From: Novosphingobium fuchskuhlense
GTDB lineage: Bacteria > Pseudomonadota > Alphaproteobacteria > Sphingomonadales > Sphingomonadaceae
Length of the DNA stretch: 64,000 bases
Direction of reading: 5' to 3'
NCBI RefSeq assembly: GCF_001519075.1
Contig: NZ_KQ954245.1
Location: forward strand, 62,001 to 126,000
The first letter of the stretch is position 1. Each line of letters begins with the position of its first letter. The position numbers were made by a program, and so were the translations under genes. This document shows, piece after piece, positions 41,616 through 50,069 of this stretch. Below the pieces are notes generated by a model. It was given only the letters and a program-made list of their open reading frames with translations. It was not told where the DNA came from and did not search any database.

Positions 41616-42050
41616 TCAGAGGCGGTGTGCGCCTTCCAGCGCGAGGAGGTAGCTGACGGGGCCGAACCCGGCGATCGTCGCCTTGGCCGCCATGCCGACA
41701 TAGGATGTGTGGCGGAACGCCTCGCGCGTGTGCGGGTTTGAAAGGTGGACCTCGATCACGGGCGTGCGGATCGCCTTGATCGCATCGTGCAGGGCAATGC
41801 TGGTGTGGGTGAAGGCGCCGGCGTTGAGCAGCACCGCCTTGGCGCCGACCGCCTGCGCCTCGTGCAACCAATCGACGAGATGGCCTTCGTGGTTCGACTG
41901 CCTGAGATCGATCTCGAGCCCGAGTTCACGGGCGCGGTCTTCCAGCATGCCGGCGATGTCATCCAGCGTGGCCGAGCCATAGATCTCAGGCTCGCGCGTG
42001 CCGAGCAGGTTGAGATTGGGGCCGTTGAGGACGAAGACGATGTCGGACAT
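41616..42050 (-). CDS. aroQ: 3-dehydroquinate dehydratase, type II
   Basis: Third step of the shikimate pathway, 144 residues. FVLNGPNLNLLGTREPEIYG, RQSNHEGHLVDWLHEA, NAGAFTHTSIALHDA and EVHLSNPHTREAFRH are diagnostic, with the catalytic Tyr in EIYG and a flexible Arg. Often precedes accB-accC in alphaproteobacteria, as here. Start at 42050 (MSDIVFVLNGPN). Confidence 0.96.
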   Translation of the reverse strand: MSDIVFVLNGPNLNLLGTREPEIYGSATLDDIAGMLEDRARELGLEIDLRQSNHEGHLVDWLHEAQAVGAKAVLLNAGAFTHTSIALHDAIKAIRTPVIEVHLSNPHTREAFRHTSYVGMAAKATIAGFGPVSYLLALEGAHRL

Positions 42051-42160
42051 GGCGGGCTCCGCGCGGGGAACAAGGGTTTTGCGTGGGAGCCCTGATAGAG
42101 CGTGAGCCTGCCCGCGCAAGCCCCCGGCCAGTCAGCCCTTTCTCCGTCAGCTCCTGCCTC

Positions 42161-42520
42161 TCAGCCCTTGCCGTTATCCGCCATCGGCGGCGGGGGCGGC
42201 GGATCGCCGGCGTCGTCGATCGATGCGGCGGGATCGTCGCCGCCGGGATTGTCGTCGTTCTGCATCACCGGTTCGGGCTGCGCAACGGCCTGCGGCTGGT
42301 TCGACACGGCGAGCGATTCGGCGGCCTTGGCCTTCTTCTCGGCGGCATCGGCCTTGGCCTCGACCGCGGCGACCCGCTCCTCAAGCGCGTTGACGCGGTC
42401 CACATCGCAGCCGGAAAGGAGCAGCGCCAGCGCGGTGGCGCCGCCGACAAGCGCGATGCGGCGGGACGGGAGCCTGCGGGCGAAGAGGAGGTGGTGTGCG
42501 TCCATGCTGCTGAGGGTCAT
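42161..42520 (-). CDS. Small coiled-coil lipoprotein
   Basis: 119 residues from the ATG at 42520. A basic n-region, an h-region and lipobox LLSGC with Cys 38, then a coiled coil of Ala/Lys/Glu heptads (residues 42-70), and an acidic-to-proline-rich tail ending PPPPPPMADNGKG. No family recognised. Other starts are TTG at 42529 and ATG at 42505. The layout is like a small Lpp-type spacer lipoprotein. Confidence 0.65.
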   Translation of the reverse strand: MTLSSMDAHHLLFARRLPSRRIALVGGATALALLLSGCDVDRVNALEERVAAVEAKADAAEKKAKAAESLAVSNQPQAVAQPEPVMQNDDNPGGDDPAASIDDAGDPPPPPPMADNGKG

Positions 42521-42561
42521 AGCAGGCAAACCTTACCCGAAACTAACCAAGCAGGTGACCT

Positions 42562-42855
42562 TCACGCATCCGTGCCGCGCACCTTGCCCCATTGGCGCGC
42601 CGCAGTGTAGCCGAGATAGGCCGTGCCGAAGAGCGCATAGAGCGGTTCGGGCAGGCCGGCGAAATAGGCGGTCATCGCCTCGGTCATCCCGCGCGCGGCG
42701 GCGGGACGCACGGCCGCGAGCAGGCCGAGCGGGATTGCCCAGAGAATCATCGCGTACATGACGTAGAGAAATGTCGGCCGGGCGACCGCGACATAGCGGC
42801 GGGTGGACGGCGCGAGATCGGGCGCAAGGGGAGGCTTGGCGGGCTCGGATGGCAT
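42562..42855 (-). CDS. Small membrane protein resembling a 3TM GTA-type holin
   Basis: 97 residues. A short hydrophilic N-terminus, then hydrophobic segments (FLYVMYAMILWAIPLGLLAA, GLPEPLYALFGTAYLGYTAA) and a basic tail. From memory this resembles Pfam family PF11351 (holin of 3TMs, for gene-transfer release). No capsid, terminase or endolysin genes are nearby, so the gene would be a detached holin, if the assignment holds. Alternative: an unrelated membrane protein. Confidence 0.5.
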   Translation of the reverse strand: MPSEPAKPPLAPDLAPSTRRYVAVARPTFLYVMYAMILWAIPLGLLAAVRPAAARGMTEAMTAYFAGLPEPLYALFGTAYLGYTAARQWGKVRGTDA

Positions 42856-43092
42856 GTGGGCGCGTCCTTTCGGCAGGGGGCGGGGACGCTGGTCCATATA
42901 GCGGCAAAAACCGATGTAGGAAAATGGTTGGCCCCCGCGCGGCAGCGGCCCCTGCGCACAGAATAGCGCGCCCCTGTCCGCTTTATGGCAATGGACCTGC
43001 TGCACTGCGATATATAGGGCAGTGTCTGTGCCCGTCAGGTGGTGTAAGCAGGTGGTGCAGTTCAGGTTCGGGCCAGTTTCGGGGGCAGGCAT

Positions 43093-45591
43093 TTGATCGA
43101 GGCTTTGCGGCGGGTTTCCTTTGGGCGGGGCGTGCTGGCGCTGAGCGCGCTGGTCTCTGCCTCGTGCCTCTACGCTGCGGCCGAGGACCCGGTCACGTTC
43201 GTCGCGGTTCCCGAATCCGGCCCTTCACTGGGTGAGCGCCGCGCGGCGGTGATCGAGCCGATGCTGGCCGACTACTGCTCGCGCTGCCACAACGACTTTG
43301 ATCATGTCGCCGGGCTCTCGGTCGAGGGACTGAAGGCCAGCGATGTGGCCGAGGGGCGCAACGCCGAGGCCTGGGAAAAGATTCTGCGGCGCGTGGCATC
43401 GGGCGAGATGCCCCCGCATTCGAAGAAGCAGCCGGATCCGGCGATGCGCGCCGATTTCGTGAACTGGCTCGATGAAGGCCGCGCGCTTTATGCAACCGCG
43501 CATCCCGATCCGGGCGCCGCGCCGGTGCGCCGGCTCAATCGGCGCGAATACGCCAATGCCGTGCGCGATCTGCTGGGCATCGAGGGGGATTTCGCCGCCG
43601 GGCTGCCGCCCGACAATTCGGGCTTCGGCTTCGACAATATCGCCGATGTGCTGAGCGTTTCGCCCACCTTGATGGAGCGCTATGTCGCCGTGGCCGGCAA
43701 GGCGGCGCGCGCCGCGACCGGCCTTTTGCCCAAACGCGATTTCGTGACGAGCTGGCAGGTGGCCAAGGACGGCTCGGTGATGAACAGCGGCATCCCCGCC
43801 TACAACGAGCGCGCCGGAGCCGATTTGCCGCTGGCCTCGCGCGGGGGCACCGCGGTGCGCTATACCGCGCGCTGGGACGGGGCCTATGACATTGCCGTCT
43901 GGCTCAATTCCAACACCAACAACGAAAGCGACCGGCTGGCCGAGGACCGCTTCGTGCTGCGCGTGCCGCTGAAGGCGGGGGAGCATCGCCTCGCCGTCTC
44001 GTTCCGGCGGCAGACCTGGCCCGACGAGACGGTGCAGGTGGTGCGCAACACGACCGACTATGTGCCGCTGCCGCTGGAGCAGCCGGCGGACCTGCCGCTG
44101 GACGTGTGGGTCGACGGGGCGCGCGCGGGCACGCTGACGGTGCCGGCGTTCCGCGTCCACCCGCGCTATTCGCAGCACAATTTCCCGCGCGATGTGCTGC
44201 AGCTTGATGTGGCCGGGCCATTCGAGCCGGGCGGCAATGCCGAACTGGCGAGCCGCCAGGCAGTGTTCGTCTGCCAGCCGAGGCGCCCGGCCGAGGAAGC
44301 ACCCTGCGCCAGGCGCATCCTGGGCGGCCTTGCGCGGCGCGCGTGGCGGGGGCCGGTGACCGAGGCGGACCTCGCGCCGCTGCTGAAGATCTACGCCGCC
44401 GAGCGCGCGGCGGGCGGGTTCGAGAGCGGGGTGGAAGCCGGGATCGAGGCGCTGCTCGTTTCGCCGCGCTTCCTCTTTGCGGTCGAGGCACCCCCGCCGC
44501 CCGGGCAGGGCGGCAGCGCATACCGGATTTCCGCCTACGATCTGGCGACGCGGCTCTCGCTGTTTTTGTGGAGCTCGATCCCCGATACGCGGCTGCTCAC
44601 GCTGGCAGGACAGGGCAAGCTGAGCCAGCCGGGGGTGCTGGCGGCCGAAATCGCGCGCATGCTGGCGGACCCGCGCGCCGAGGCTCTGACCGAGAACTTT
44701 GCCGGACAGTGGCTCTACTTGCGCAATCTCGACCAGCAGCGGCCCGATATCACCGCCTATCCGGACTTCGATGTGCCGCTGCGCAGCGCGATGGCGACCG
44801 AGACGCGGATGTTCTTTGCGCATGTGCTCAGCGCCAACCGGCCAGTTACCGATTTCATCCGGGCGGACTACACCTTCCTCAACGAGCGGCTGGCGCGGCA
44901 CTACGGCATCGGCGGGGTGCGCGGGCCGGCGTTCCGCAAGGTCACGCTGGCGGCGGATACGCCGCGCGGCGGGCTGCTGGGGCAGGCGAGCATCCTGACC
45001 GTGACGAGCTATGGCAACCGCACCTCGGTGGTGAAGCGCGGCAAGTGGATCCTTGACAACCTGCTGGCCTCGCCGCCGCCGCCGCCGCCCGCCGATGTGC
45101 CCGCGCTCAAGACCGAGCATGACGGCAAGCTGCTCACCGCGCGCGAGCAGCTGGAGCTGCACCGCGCCAATCCTGCCTGCGCTTCGTGCCACCAGCGGAT
45201 GGACCCGCTCGGCTTTGCGCTCGAAAACTTCGATGCGGTGGGCGCCTGGCGGACGCAGGAAGCGGGGCAGGTGATCGATGCGGGCGCGGTGCTGGCGGAT
45301 GGAACGGCGTTCAAGGGTTTCAGCGGCTTGCAGCAGATACTGATGGATCGGCGCGAGGAATTTGCGCGCGCGTTCACCGAGCGTCTGATGACCTATGCGC
45401 TGGGGCGGGGCCTCACGCCGCAGGACATGCCGGCGGTCCGCGCGATCGCGCGCGATGCGGCCAAGGATGACTGGCGGGTGCAGACGATCATCAGGGGTAT
45501 CGTGATGAGCCCGGGCTTCACCCTGCGGCGGGTTCCGGCTGCACCGACCAATGTCGCGCTCGCGGCAAGCGGATGGAGGCCCCGCCGATGA
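43093..45591 (+). CDS. DUF1592-type multi-domain c-type haem protein
   Basis: 832-residue exported protein of the DUF1587/DUF1592/DUF1588/DUF1585 set, best known from planctomycetes. A signal peptide (VLALSALVSASCLYAAAE) is followed by a haem-binding CSRCH (residues 62-66) and a second CASCH (696-700) near the end. Between lie RRLNRREYANAVRDLLGIEG and a DUF1592 core (ATRLSLFLWSSIPDTRLL). It starts at a TTG (43093). Overlaps the DUF1552 gene by ATGA. Likely a periplasmic or outer-membrane oxidoreductase with cytochrome character; substrate unknown. Confidence 0.83.
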   Translation: MIEALRRVSFGRGVLALSALVSASCLYAAAEDPVTFVAVPESGPSLGERRAAVIEPMLADYCSRCHNDFDHVAGLSVEGLKASDVAEGRNAEAWEKILRRVASGEMPPHSKKQPDPAMRADFVNWLDEGRALYATAHPDPGAAPVRRLNRREYANAVRDLLGIEGDFAAGLPPDNSGFGFDNIADVLSVSPTLMERYVAVAGKAARAATGLLPKRDFVTSWQVAKDGSVMNSGIPAYNERAGADLPLASRGGTAVRYTARWDGAYDIAVWLNSNTNNESDRLAEDRFVLRVPLKAGEHRLAVSFRRQTWPDETVQVVRNTTDYVPLPLEQPADLPLDVWVDGARAGTLTVPAFRVHPRYSQHNFPRDVLQLDVAGPFEPGGNAELASRQAVFVCQPRRPAEEAPCARRILGGLARRAWRGPVTEADLAPLLKIYAAERAAGGFESGVEAGIEALLVSPRFLFAVEAPPPPGQGGSAYRISAYDLATRLSLFLWSSIPDTRLLTLAGQGKLSQPGVLAAEIARMLADPRAEALTENFAGQWLYLRNLDQQRPDITAYPDFDVPLRSAMATETRMFFAHVLSANRPVTDFIRADYTFLNERLARHYGIGGVRGPAFRKVTLAADTPRGGLLGQASILTVTSYGNRTSVVKRGKWILDNLLASPPPPPPADVPALKTEHDGKLLTAREQLELHRANPACASCHQRMDPLGFALENFDAVGAWRTQEAGQVIDAGAVLADGTAFKGFSGLQQILMDRREEFARAFTERLMTYALGRGLTPQDMPAVRAIARDAAKDDWRVQTIIRGIVMSPGFTLRRVPAAPTNVALAASGWRPRR

Positions 45592-46925
45592 TCGTGAAAC
45601 GCCCCGCGCTCGGCCGCCGCACCGTGCTGCGCGGGCTGGGCACCACGCTGGCGCTGCCGTTTCTGGAGGCGATGATCCCGGCGGCGCGCGCGGCAGAGGC
45701 ATCGGCAAGGCCCAAGCGCCTTTCGGTGTTCTACACGCCCAACGGCATGACGATGGACGCCTGGCGGCCCGCCACGACGGGGGCGGATTATGCGCTGCCG
45801 CCGACCCTGAAGCCGCTCGAGCCCTACCGGAATGACATGGTGGTGGTGAGCGGGCTGGGGCACCCGCAGGCGGCTGCGTTCGGCGATCGCCCCGCGGGCC
45901 ACGGTCGTTCCTGCCCGGCGTTCCTGACCGGCGCCCATGCGCGGCAGACCGAAGGCCCGGATATCCGCTGCGGCGTTTCGATGGATCAGGTCTTTGCCGC
46001 GCAGCTGGGTGAGGCGACGACGATCCCCTCGCTCGAACTGGGGATCGATCAGGCGAGCCTGCTGGGCAGCTGCGACATCAACTATTCCTGCGCCTATACC
46101 AACGGCATCTCGTGGCTGACGCCGACGGTGCCGCTGCCGGTCACGGCCAATCCGCGTGACGTGTTCGAACGCCTGTTCGGCGATGGCGAGGCGCTCGATC
46201 CCGCCAGCCGGCTGGCGCAGGCGCGGCGGCAAGCCTCGATCCTCGATTATGTGCGCGAGGATGCGGCGCGGCTTTCGGGGCGGCTCGGGGCGGACGACCG
46301 GCGCAAGCTCGACGAATACCTCGACGCGACGCGCGCCATCGATAAGCGCATCCAGCGCGCGGCGGCGGGTCCGCAGGCGGAGGCGGGGAGCTTCGCGCAG
46401 CCGGCGGGCATTCCCGCGGACTTTGCCGAGCATGTGCGGCTGATGATCGACCTGCAGGTGCTGGCGATGCAGGCGGACCTCACGCGCGTCTGCACCTTCA
46501 TGCTGGGGCGCGAGATTTCGAACCGGACCTATCCCGAAATCGGGGTGCCGGATTCGCACCACATGCTGAGCCATCACGGCAAGAACCCCGACAAGCTGGC
46601 CAAGCTGGCGGTGATCAACCGCTATCACATGGAATTCTTCGCCTATGCGCTGAAACGGCTGAAGGAAACGCGCGACGGGGCGGGATCGCTGCTCGACACG
46701 ACGCTGGTGATCCGGGGCAGCGCGTTCGGCGATTCCAACGAGCATGATTTCATGGACCTGCCCGTGATCGTGGCGGGCGGACTTGTTCAGGGCGGGCGGC
46801 ATCTGGCCGTGGCCAAGGGCACGACAATGTCGAACCTGCTGCTGGCGGGGCTCAATCTGCTGGATGTGCCGGCGACGCGGTTCGGCGACAGCACCGGGCC
46901 GCTGGCGGGCCTTGCCCGTGCGTAG
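45588..46925 (+). CDS. DUF1552 family protein, Tat-exported
   Basis: 445 residues. The N-terminus RRTVLRGLGTTLALPFLEAM is a twin-arginine signal. Core DUF1552 blocks: RLSVFYTPNGMTMDAWRP, GRSCPAFLTGAHARQTEG, RKLDEYLDATRAIDKRI, and SHHGKNPDKLAKLAVINRYH. DUF1552 genes always seem to accompany DUF1592 genes; here the ATG at 45588 lies in the stop of the preceding gene. The protein resembles sulfatase-fold DUF1501-type proteins; activity unproven. Confidence 0.86.
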   Translation: MIVKRPALGRRTVLRGLGTTLALPFLEAMIPAARAAEASARPKRLSVFYTPNGMTMDAWRPATTGADYALPPTLKPLEPYRNDMVVVSGLGHPQAAAFGDRPAGHGRSCPAFLTGAHARQTEGPDIRCGVSMDQVFAAQLGEATTIPSLELGIDQASLLGSCDINYSCAYTNGISWLTPTVPLPVTANPRDVFERLFGDGEALDPASRLAQARRQASILDYVREDAARLSGRLGADDRRKLDEYLDATRAIDKRIQRAAAGPQAEAGSFAQPAGIPADFAEHVRLMIDLQVLAMQADLTRVCTFMLGREISNRTYPEIGVPDSHHMLSHHGKNPDKLAKLAVINRYHMEFFAYALKRLKETRDGAGSLLDTTLVIRGSAFGDSNEHDFMDLPVIVAGGLVQGGRHLAVAKGTTMSNLLLAGLNLLDVPATRFGDSTGPLAGLARA

Positions 46926-48243
46926 GCTGGCCGCGCTGCTGCTGGCGTTCGCGCCGCTGTCGGCCCTAGCGCACACCGGGGAGGACATCGCCCGCGCGAT
47001 AGCGGCAGATGACGCAGCCGCCCTCGGCGCGGCGCTGGCGCATGGCGGCGATGCCAACGCCGTGTTCGATTATGGCGAGACAGCGCTGGCCCGCGCGGTC
47101 GAGACGCAGGATCCGGCGCTGGTCGATCTGCTGCTGAAGGCGGGTGCCAGGCCCACGCGCGCCGATGCGCTGGGCCTCACCCCGCTGCTGCTCGCCTGCG
47201 AGCGCGGCAACGGCGCGATTGTCGCGGCGCTGCTGGCCGCGGGGGCACCGGCCGATCAGACGAACAGCGACGGCGTGACACCGCTGGCCATGTGCGCGCG
47301 GTTTGCCGATGGGGACGCGGTGCGCGCCCTGCTGGCCCGCGGCGCGGTGCCGGACAGCGTGGATGCGCGCGGGCAGACGCCGCTGATGTGGGCGGCCTCG
47401 GCCGGGCGGCAGGATGCCGCAGCGTCGCTGCTGGCGGCTGGCGCGAACGTCAATCGCGCCACCTCGGGCGGCTTCACCCCGCTGTTCTTCGCGCTGGCGA
47501 GCGGCAAGGCCGAAGCCGCTTCCGCGCTGATCGCGGCGGGGGCCGATGTGACCCATCGCGGGCCGGAAAAGGCGAGCGCGCTGCAGATCGCGCTCTACTG
47601 GAAGAACTGGGCTGCGGCGGAAGAGCTGGTGCGGCTGGGCGGCGGCGATGTTTCCGAGCTCGATCGCGAAGGGCGGCGGCCGCTCCATGTCGCGGCGGCG
47701 GCGGGGCAGGGCACGCTGGTGGCGGCGCTGCTCGAGCGCGGGGCCGAAGTCGATGCGCTGTCGGGCCCGTCGCGGATCACCTGGGTGACCGAGGCCAATT
47801 TCGGCCTGCCGCCCCCGCCGGTGCAGCCGACCACCGCGCTCATGGCGGCGGCGAAGGCCGGACAGGCCGACGTGATGTGGCAACTGGTGCGCGCCGGGGC
47901 GGACGAGCATTTCGTCGACGGGGCGGGTGTCAATCTCGTGCTCGCGGCGGCACAGGGGCGCAGCGCGGCCGCGCTGGGGCTGGCGATCGAGCTGGCGGGG
48001 GACGCCAACGCTGCCGACAAGACCAGGACTACCGCGCTGCACATGCTGGCGGGTGGGCCATACTTCCCCGAACTTCCCGCGATGCTGCGCGTGCTGGCTG
48101 CACATGGCGCGCGGGCGGACCTGCCCGATGCCAAGGGCAAGACGGCCTTGCAGGTCCTGACCGACGGACTTGCCCCGGTGCAGGCCGCATTCCATGACGT
48201 CTTTCCCGACAAGGCTCCTGCGAGCCTTGCGCTATCGCACTGA
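46918..48243 (+). CDS. Exported ankyrin-repeat protein
   Basis: 441 residues, GTG start at 46918. A signal peptide (LAALLLAFAPLSALAHT) is followed by about ten ankyrin repeats of 30-34 residues, such as GLTPLLLACERGNGAIVAAL and GQTPLMWAASAGRQDAAASL. The overlap with the DUF1552 gene (8 bases) and the exported location suggest it scaffolds the DUF1592/1552 proteins. It ends in a short acidic region. Confidence 0.85.
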   Translation: MRRLAALLLAFAPLSALAHTGEDIARAIAADDAAALGAALAHGGDANAVFDYGETALARAVETQDPALVDLLLKAGARPTRADALGLTPLLLACERGNGAIVAALLAAGAPADQTNSDGVTPLAMCARFADGDAVRALLARGAVPDSVDARGQTPLMWAASAGRQDAAASLLAAGANVNRATSGGFTPLFFALASGKAEAASALIAAGADVTHRGPEKASALQIALYWKNWAAAEELVRLGGGDVSELDREGRRPLHVAAAAGQGTLVAALLERGAEVDALSGPSRITWVTEANFGLPPPPVQPTTALMAAAKAGQADVMWQLVRAGADEHFVDGAGVNLVLAAAQGRSAAALGLAIELAGDANAADKTRTTALHMLAGGPYFPELPAMLRVLAAHGARADLPDAKGKTALQVLTDGLAPVQAAFHDVFPDKAPASLALSH

Positions 48244-48268
48244 TTGTTCAGCAGAAGGACCACTGCCG

Positions 48269-48730
48269 ATGACCCGAGTGAAACCGATGCTCCTGACAGC
48301 CTTCGCCGCGGCGCTGGTGGCCGGCGGCGCGCTCGCCAGCGCAGCCTCTCCGGCTGAGACGATCGCCGCGCGGCAGGCGAACTTCAAGAAGATGGGCGGC
48401 GCAATGAAGGCGCTGAAGGACGAGCTGGGCGGCGGGGCGGACAAGGCCAAGCTGCTGGCAGCGGCACGCACGCTGGCGGCCACCGCGCGGCTGCAGGGCG
48501 GCCTGTTTCCGGCGGGGACCGGTCCGTCCTCGGGCGTGAAGACCGATGCGCTCCCGGCGATCTGGACGCAGAAACCGGTGTTCGATGCGGCGGCCGGCAA
48601 GCTCGTCGCCGAGGCGGACAAGCTGGCGGGCATCGCCGGATCGGGCAATACCGCCGCCGTGCTGGCGCAGTTCAAGGTCGTTGGCGGGACATGCGCTGCC
48701 TGCCACCGGCAGTTCCGCGCCGAGGAATAA
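48269..48730 (+). CDS. Cytochrome c-prime-like protein
   Basis: 153 residues with signal peptide (FAAALVAGGALASAA) and a four-helix-bundle body, haem site CAACH at 142-146 near the C-terminus, which is the cytochrome c-prime arrangement. The conserved Arg/Lys-rich tail HRQFRAEE follows. Fifth-ligand pattern and spectral type cannot be determined. It precedes the cytochrome b561 gene by six bases. Confidence 0.85.
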   Translation: MTRVKPMLLTAFAAALVAGGALASAASPAETIAARQANFKKMGGAMKALKDELGGGADKAKLLAAARTLAATARLQGGLFPAGTGPSSGVKTDALPAIWTQKPVFDAAAGKLVAEADKLAGIAGSGNTAAVLAQFKVVGGTCAACHRQFRAEE

Positions 48731-48736
48731 GCTGCG

Positions 48737-49408
48737 ATGAGCACGGATACGGCCAGAGTAAAGGTGTGGGACCCCTTCGTGCGGGTGTTCCACTGGAGCC
48801 TGATCACGCTGTTCGCCATTGCCTGGTGGAGCGGCGAGAATCACGAGATGGAGCGCCACCGGCAGGCGGGCTATGCGATCTTCGCGCTCGTCCTGTTCCG
48901 CGTGTTCTGGGGCTTTGCCGGATCGCGCACGGCGCGTTTCGCGACATTCCTCAAGGGGCCGGGCGCGGTCATCGCTTATGTGAAGGCGCATGATCCGGAA
49001 GCGCCAACGGACGGGCACAACCCGCTCGGCGGCTGGAGCGTGGCGGTGCTGCTGGCGGCGGTGCTGGCCATCACGGTCGCCGGCCTGTTCGCGGTCGATG
49101 TCGACGGGATCGAATCCGGGCCGCTGGCGGACTGGGTGAGCTTCGATGCCGGGCGCATGGCATCGGAATGGCACGAGGGCGTGTTCAAGGCCGCGCTGAC
49201 GGTGATCGGCCTGCATATCCTCGCGATCGGCTACTACCAGGTGCTCAACGCGCACGACCTGATCGGGCCGATGATCACCGGCAAGCGCGATCGCGCCAAG
49301 GGCGAGATCACGACGGACGTGACATGGTCGCCGGTCATGGCGCTGATCGGGATGGCCGGGGTGGCTGCGCTGACCTGGGCGGTGATGGGCGGGTTCAGGT
49401 TCGGCTGA
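48737..49408 (+). CDS. Cytochrome b561
   Basis: 223 residues, four or five hydrophobic helices. KVWDPFVRVFHWSLITLF, FRVFWGFAGSRTARF and SEWHEGVFKAALTVIGLH include the histidines that ligate haem b. Membrane quinol-cytochrome link is the usual role in the b561 (Ni-hydrogenase-type) family. It immediately follows the cytochrome c-prime-like gene, suggesting electron exchange between the two. Confidence 0.88.
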   Translation: MSTDTARVKVWDPFVRVFHWSLITLFAIAWWSGENHEMERHRQAGYAIFALVLFRVFWGFAGSRTARFATFLKGPGAVIAYVKAHDPEAPTDGHNPLGGWSVAVLLAAVLAITVAGLFAVDVDGIESGPLADWVSFDAGRMASEWHEGVFKAALTVIGLHILAIGYYQVLNAHDLIGPMITGKRDRAKGEITTDVTWSPVMALIGMAGVAALTWAVMGGFRFG

Positions 49409-49421
49409 ATGCTCTTGCTTT

Positions 49422-49447
49422 GTCATTCCCGCGAAAGCGGGGGTGAC
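49422..49447. repeat. Hairpin copy of the cattcccgcg repeat
   Basis: An 11-bp stem gtcattcccgc / gcgggggtgac (two G-U pairs) with a gaaa loop. It sits between convergent cytochrome b561 and phosphoribosyltransferase genes and is a second copy of the element at 6006-6086. Probably acts as bidirectional terminator. Confidence 0.75.
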
Positions 49448-49453
49448 GAAGGT

Positions 49454-49984
49454 TCAGGAGAGCCGCTCGGGGACAGCCTGGGCTTCCTCGGCCAGTGTTT
49501 CGGCGGTCATCACCGCTTCCCACGGGAACACGAACCAGCGCTTGTCCTCGGCGCGGTCGATCACTTCGGCGGTGTAGTCAACGCGCGCCCTGGAGCGGCA
49601 ATTGTCCTTGAGCACGGCGAACCTCAGGTTGTCCGGGTTGCAGCCGTTTTCCGCGAGCAGGCCGCGGATGTAGACGATGGTGCCGCCGCTGTCGTTGATG
49701 TCGTCGACAAACAGCAGGCGCGTGCCGGTGGTGGACTTGTCGGCCACCTTGCCAAGCAGCTCGTCGGCAAAGCCGGGGACTTTCGACGAATGGTCGATCG
49801 AGAGCATCGGCACTTGCAGTTCGTGGCTGATGTAGACGGCGGGAACGAGGCCGCCGCGCCCGATGCCGATGATGAAATCGGGCTTCCAGCTATCCGCCGC
49901 CAGCAACCGCGAAAGCCGGCGCACACTGCCGAGGAAGTCCTCATAGGGGATGTAGTTCAGCACGGGGGCGGCAGCTTCGGTCAT
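49454..49984 (-). CDS. Purine phosphoribosyltransferase (xanthine/guanine-type)
   Basis: 176 residues, type I phosphoribosyltransferase with the PRPP loop RLLFVDDINDSGGTIV and a flexible-loop IIGIGRGGLVPAVYISHE. Closest recalled relatives are Gpt/XPRT-like enzymes, which turn xanthine, guanine or hypoxanthine into nucleotides. It lies at the border of the purine locus, next to the LysR gene. ATG at 49984 (MTEAAAPVLNYIPYED). Confidence 0.85.
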   Translation of the reverse strand: MTEAAAPVLNYIPYEDFLGSVRRLSRLLAADSWKPDFIIGIGRGGLVPAVYISHELQVPMLSIDHSSKVPGFADELLGKVADKSTTGTRLLFVDDINDSGGTIVYIRGLLAENGCNPDNLRFAVLKDNCRSRARVDYTAEVIDRAEDKRWFVFPWEAVMTAETLAEEAQAVPERLS

Positions 49985-50069
49985 GGCAGGCGTGGTCCGG
50001 TTGGCGGGCAACAAGGGACAGCCGATACCGGTTCGCCGCACAGACCGCAATTGTGTGGGCGCTCCGTTT

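Noticed and set aside
42856..43092. 237-bp region before the DUF1592 gene as possible tRNA or small gene
   Set aside because: Contains a short direct repeat (caggtggtg twice) but no cloverleaf, no open frame with a ribosome site, and no terminator; left as promoter region.
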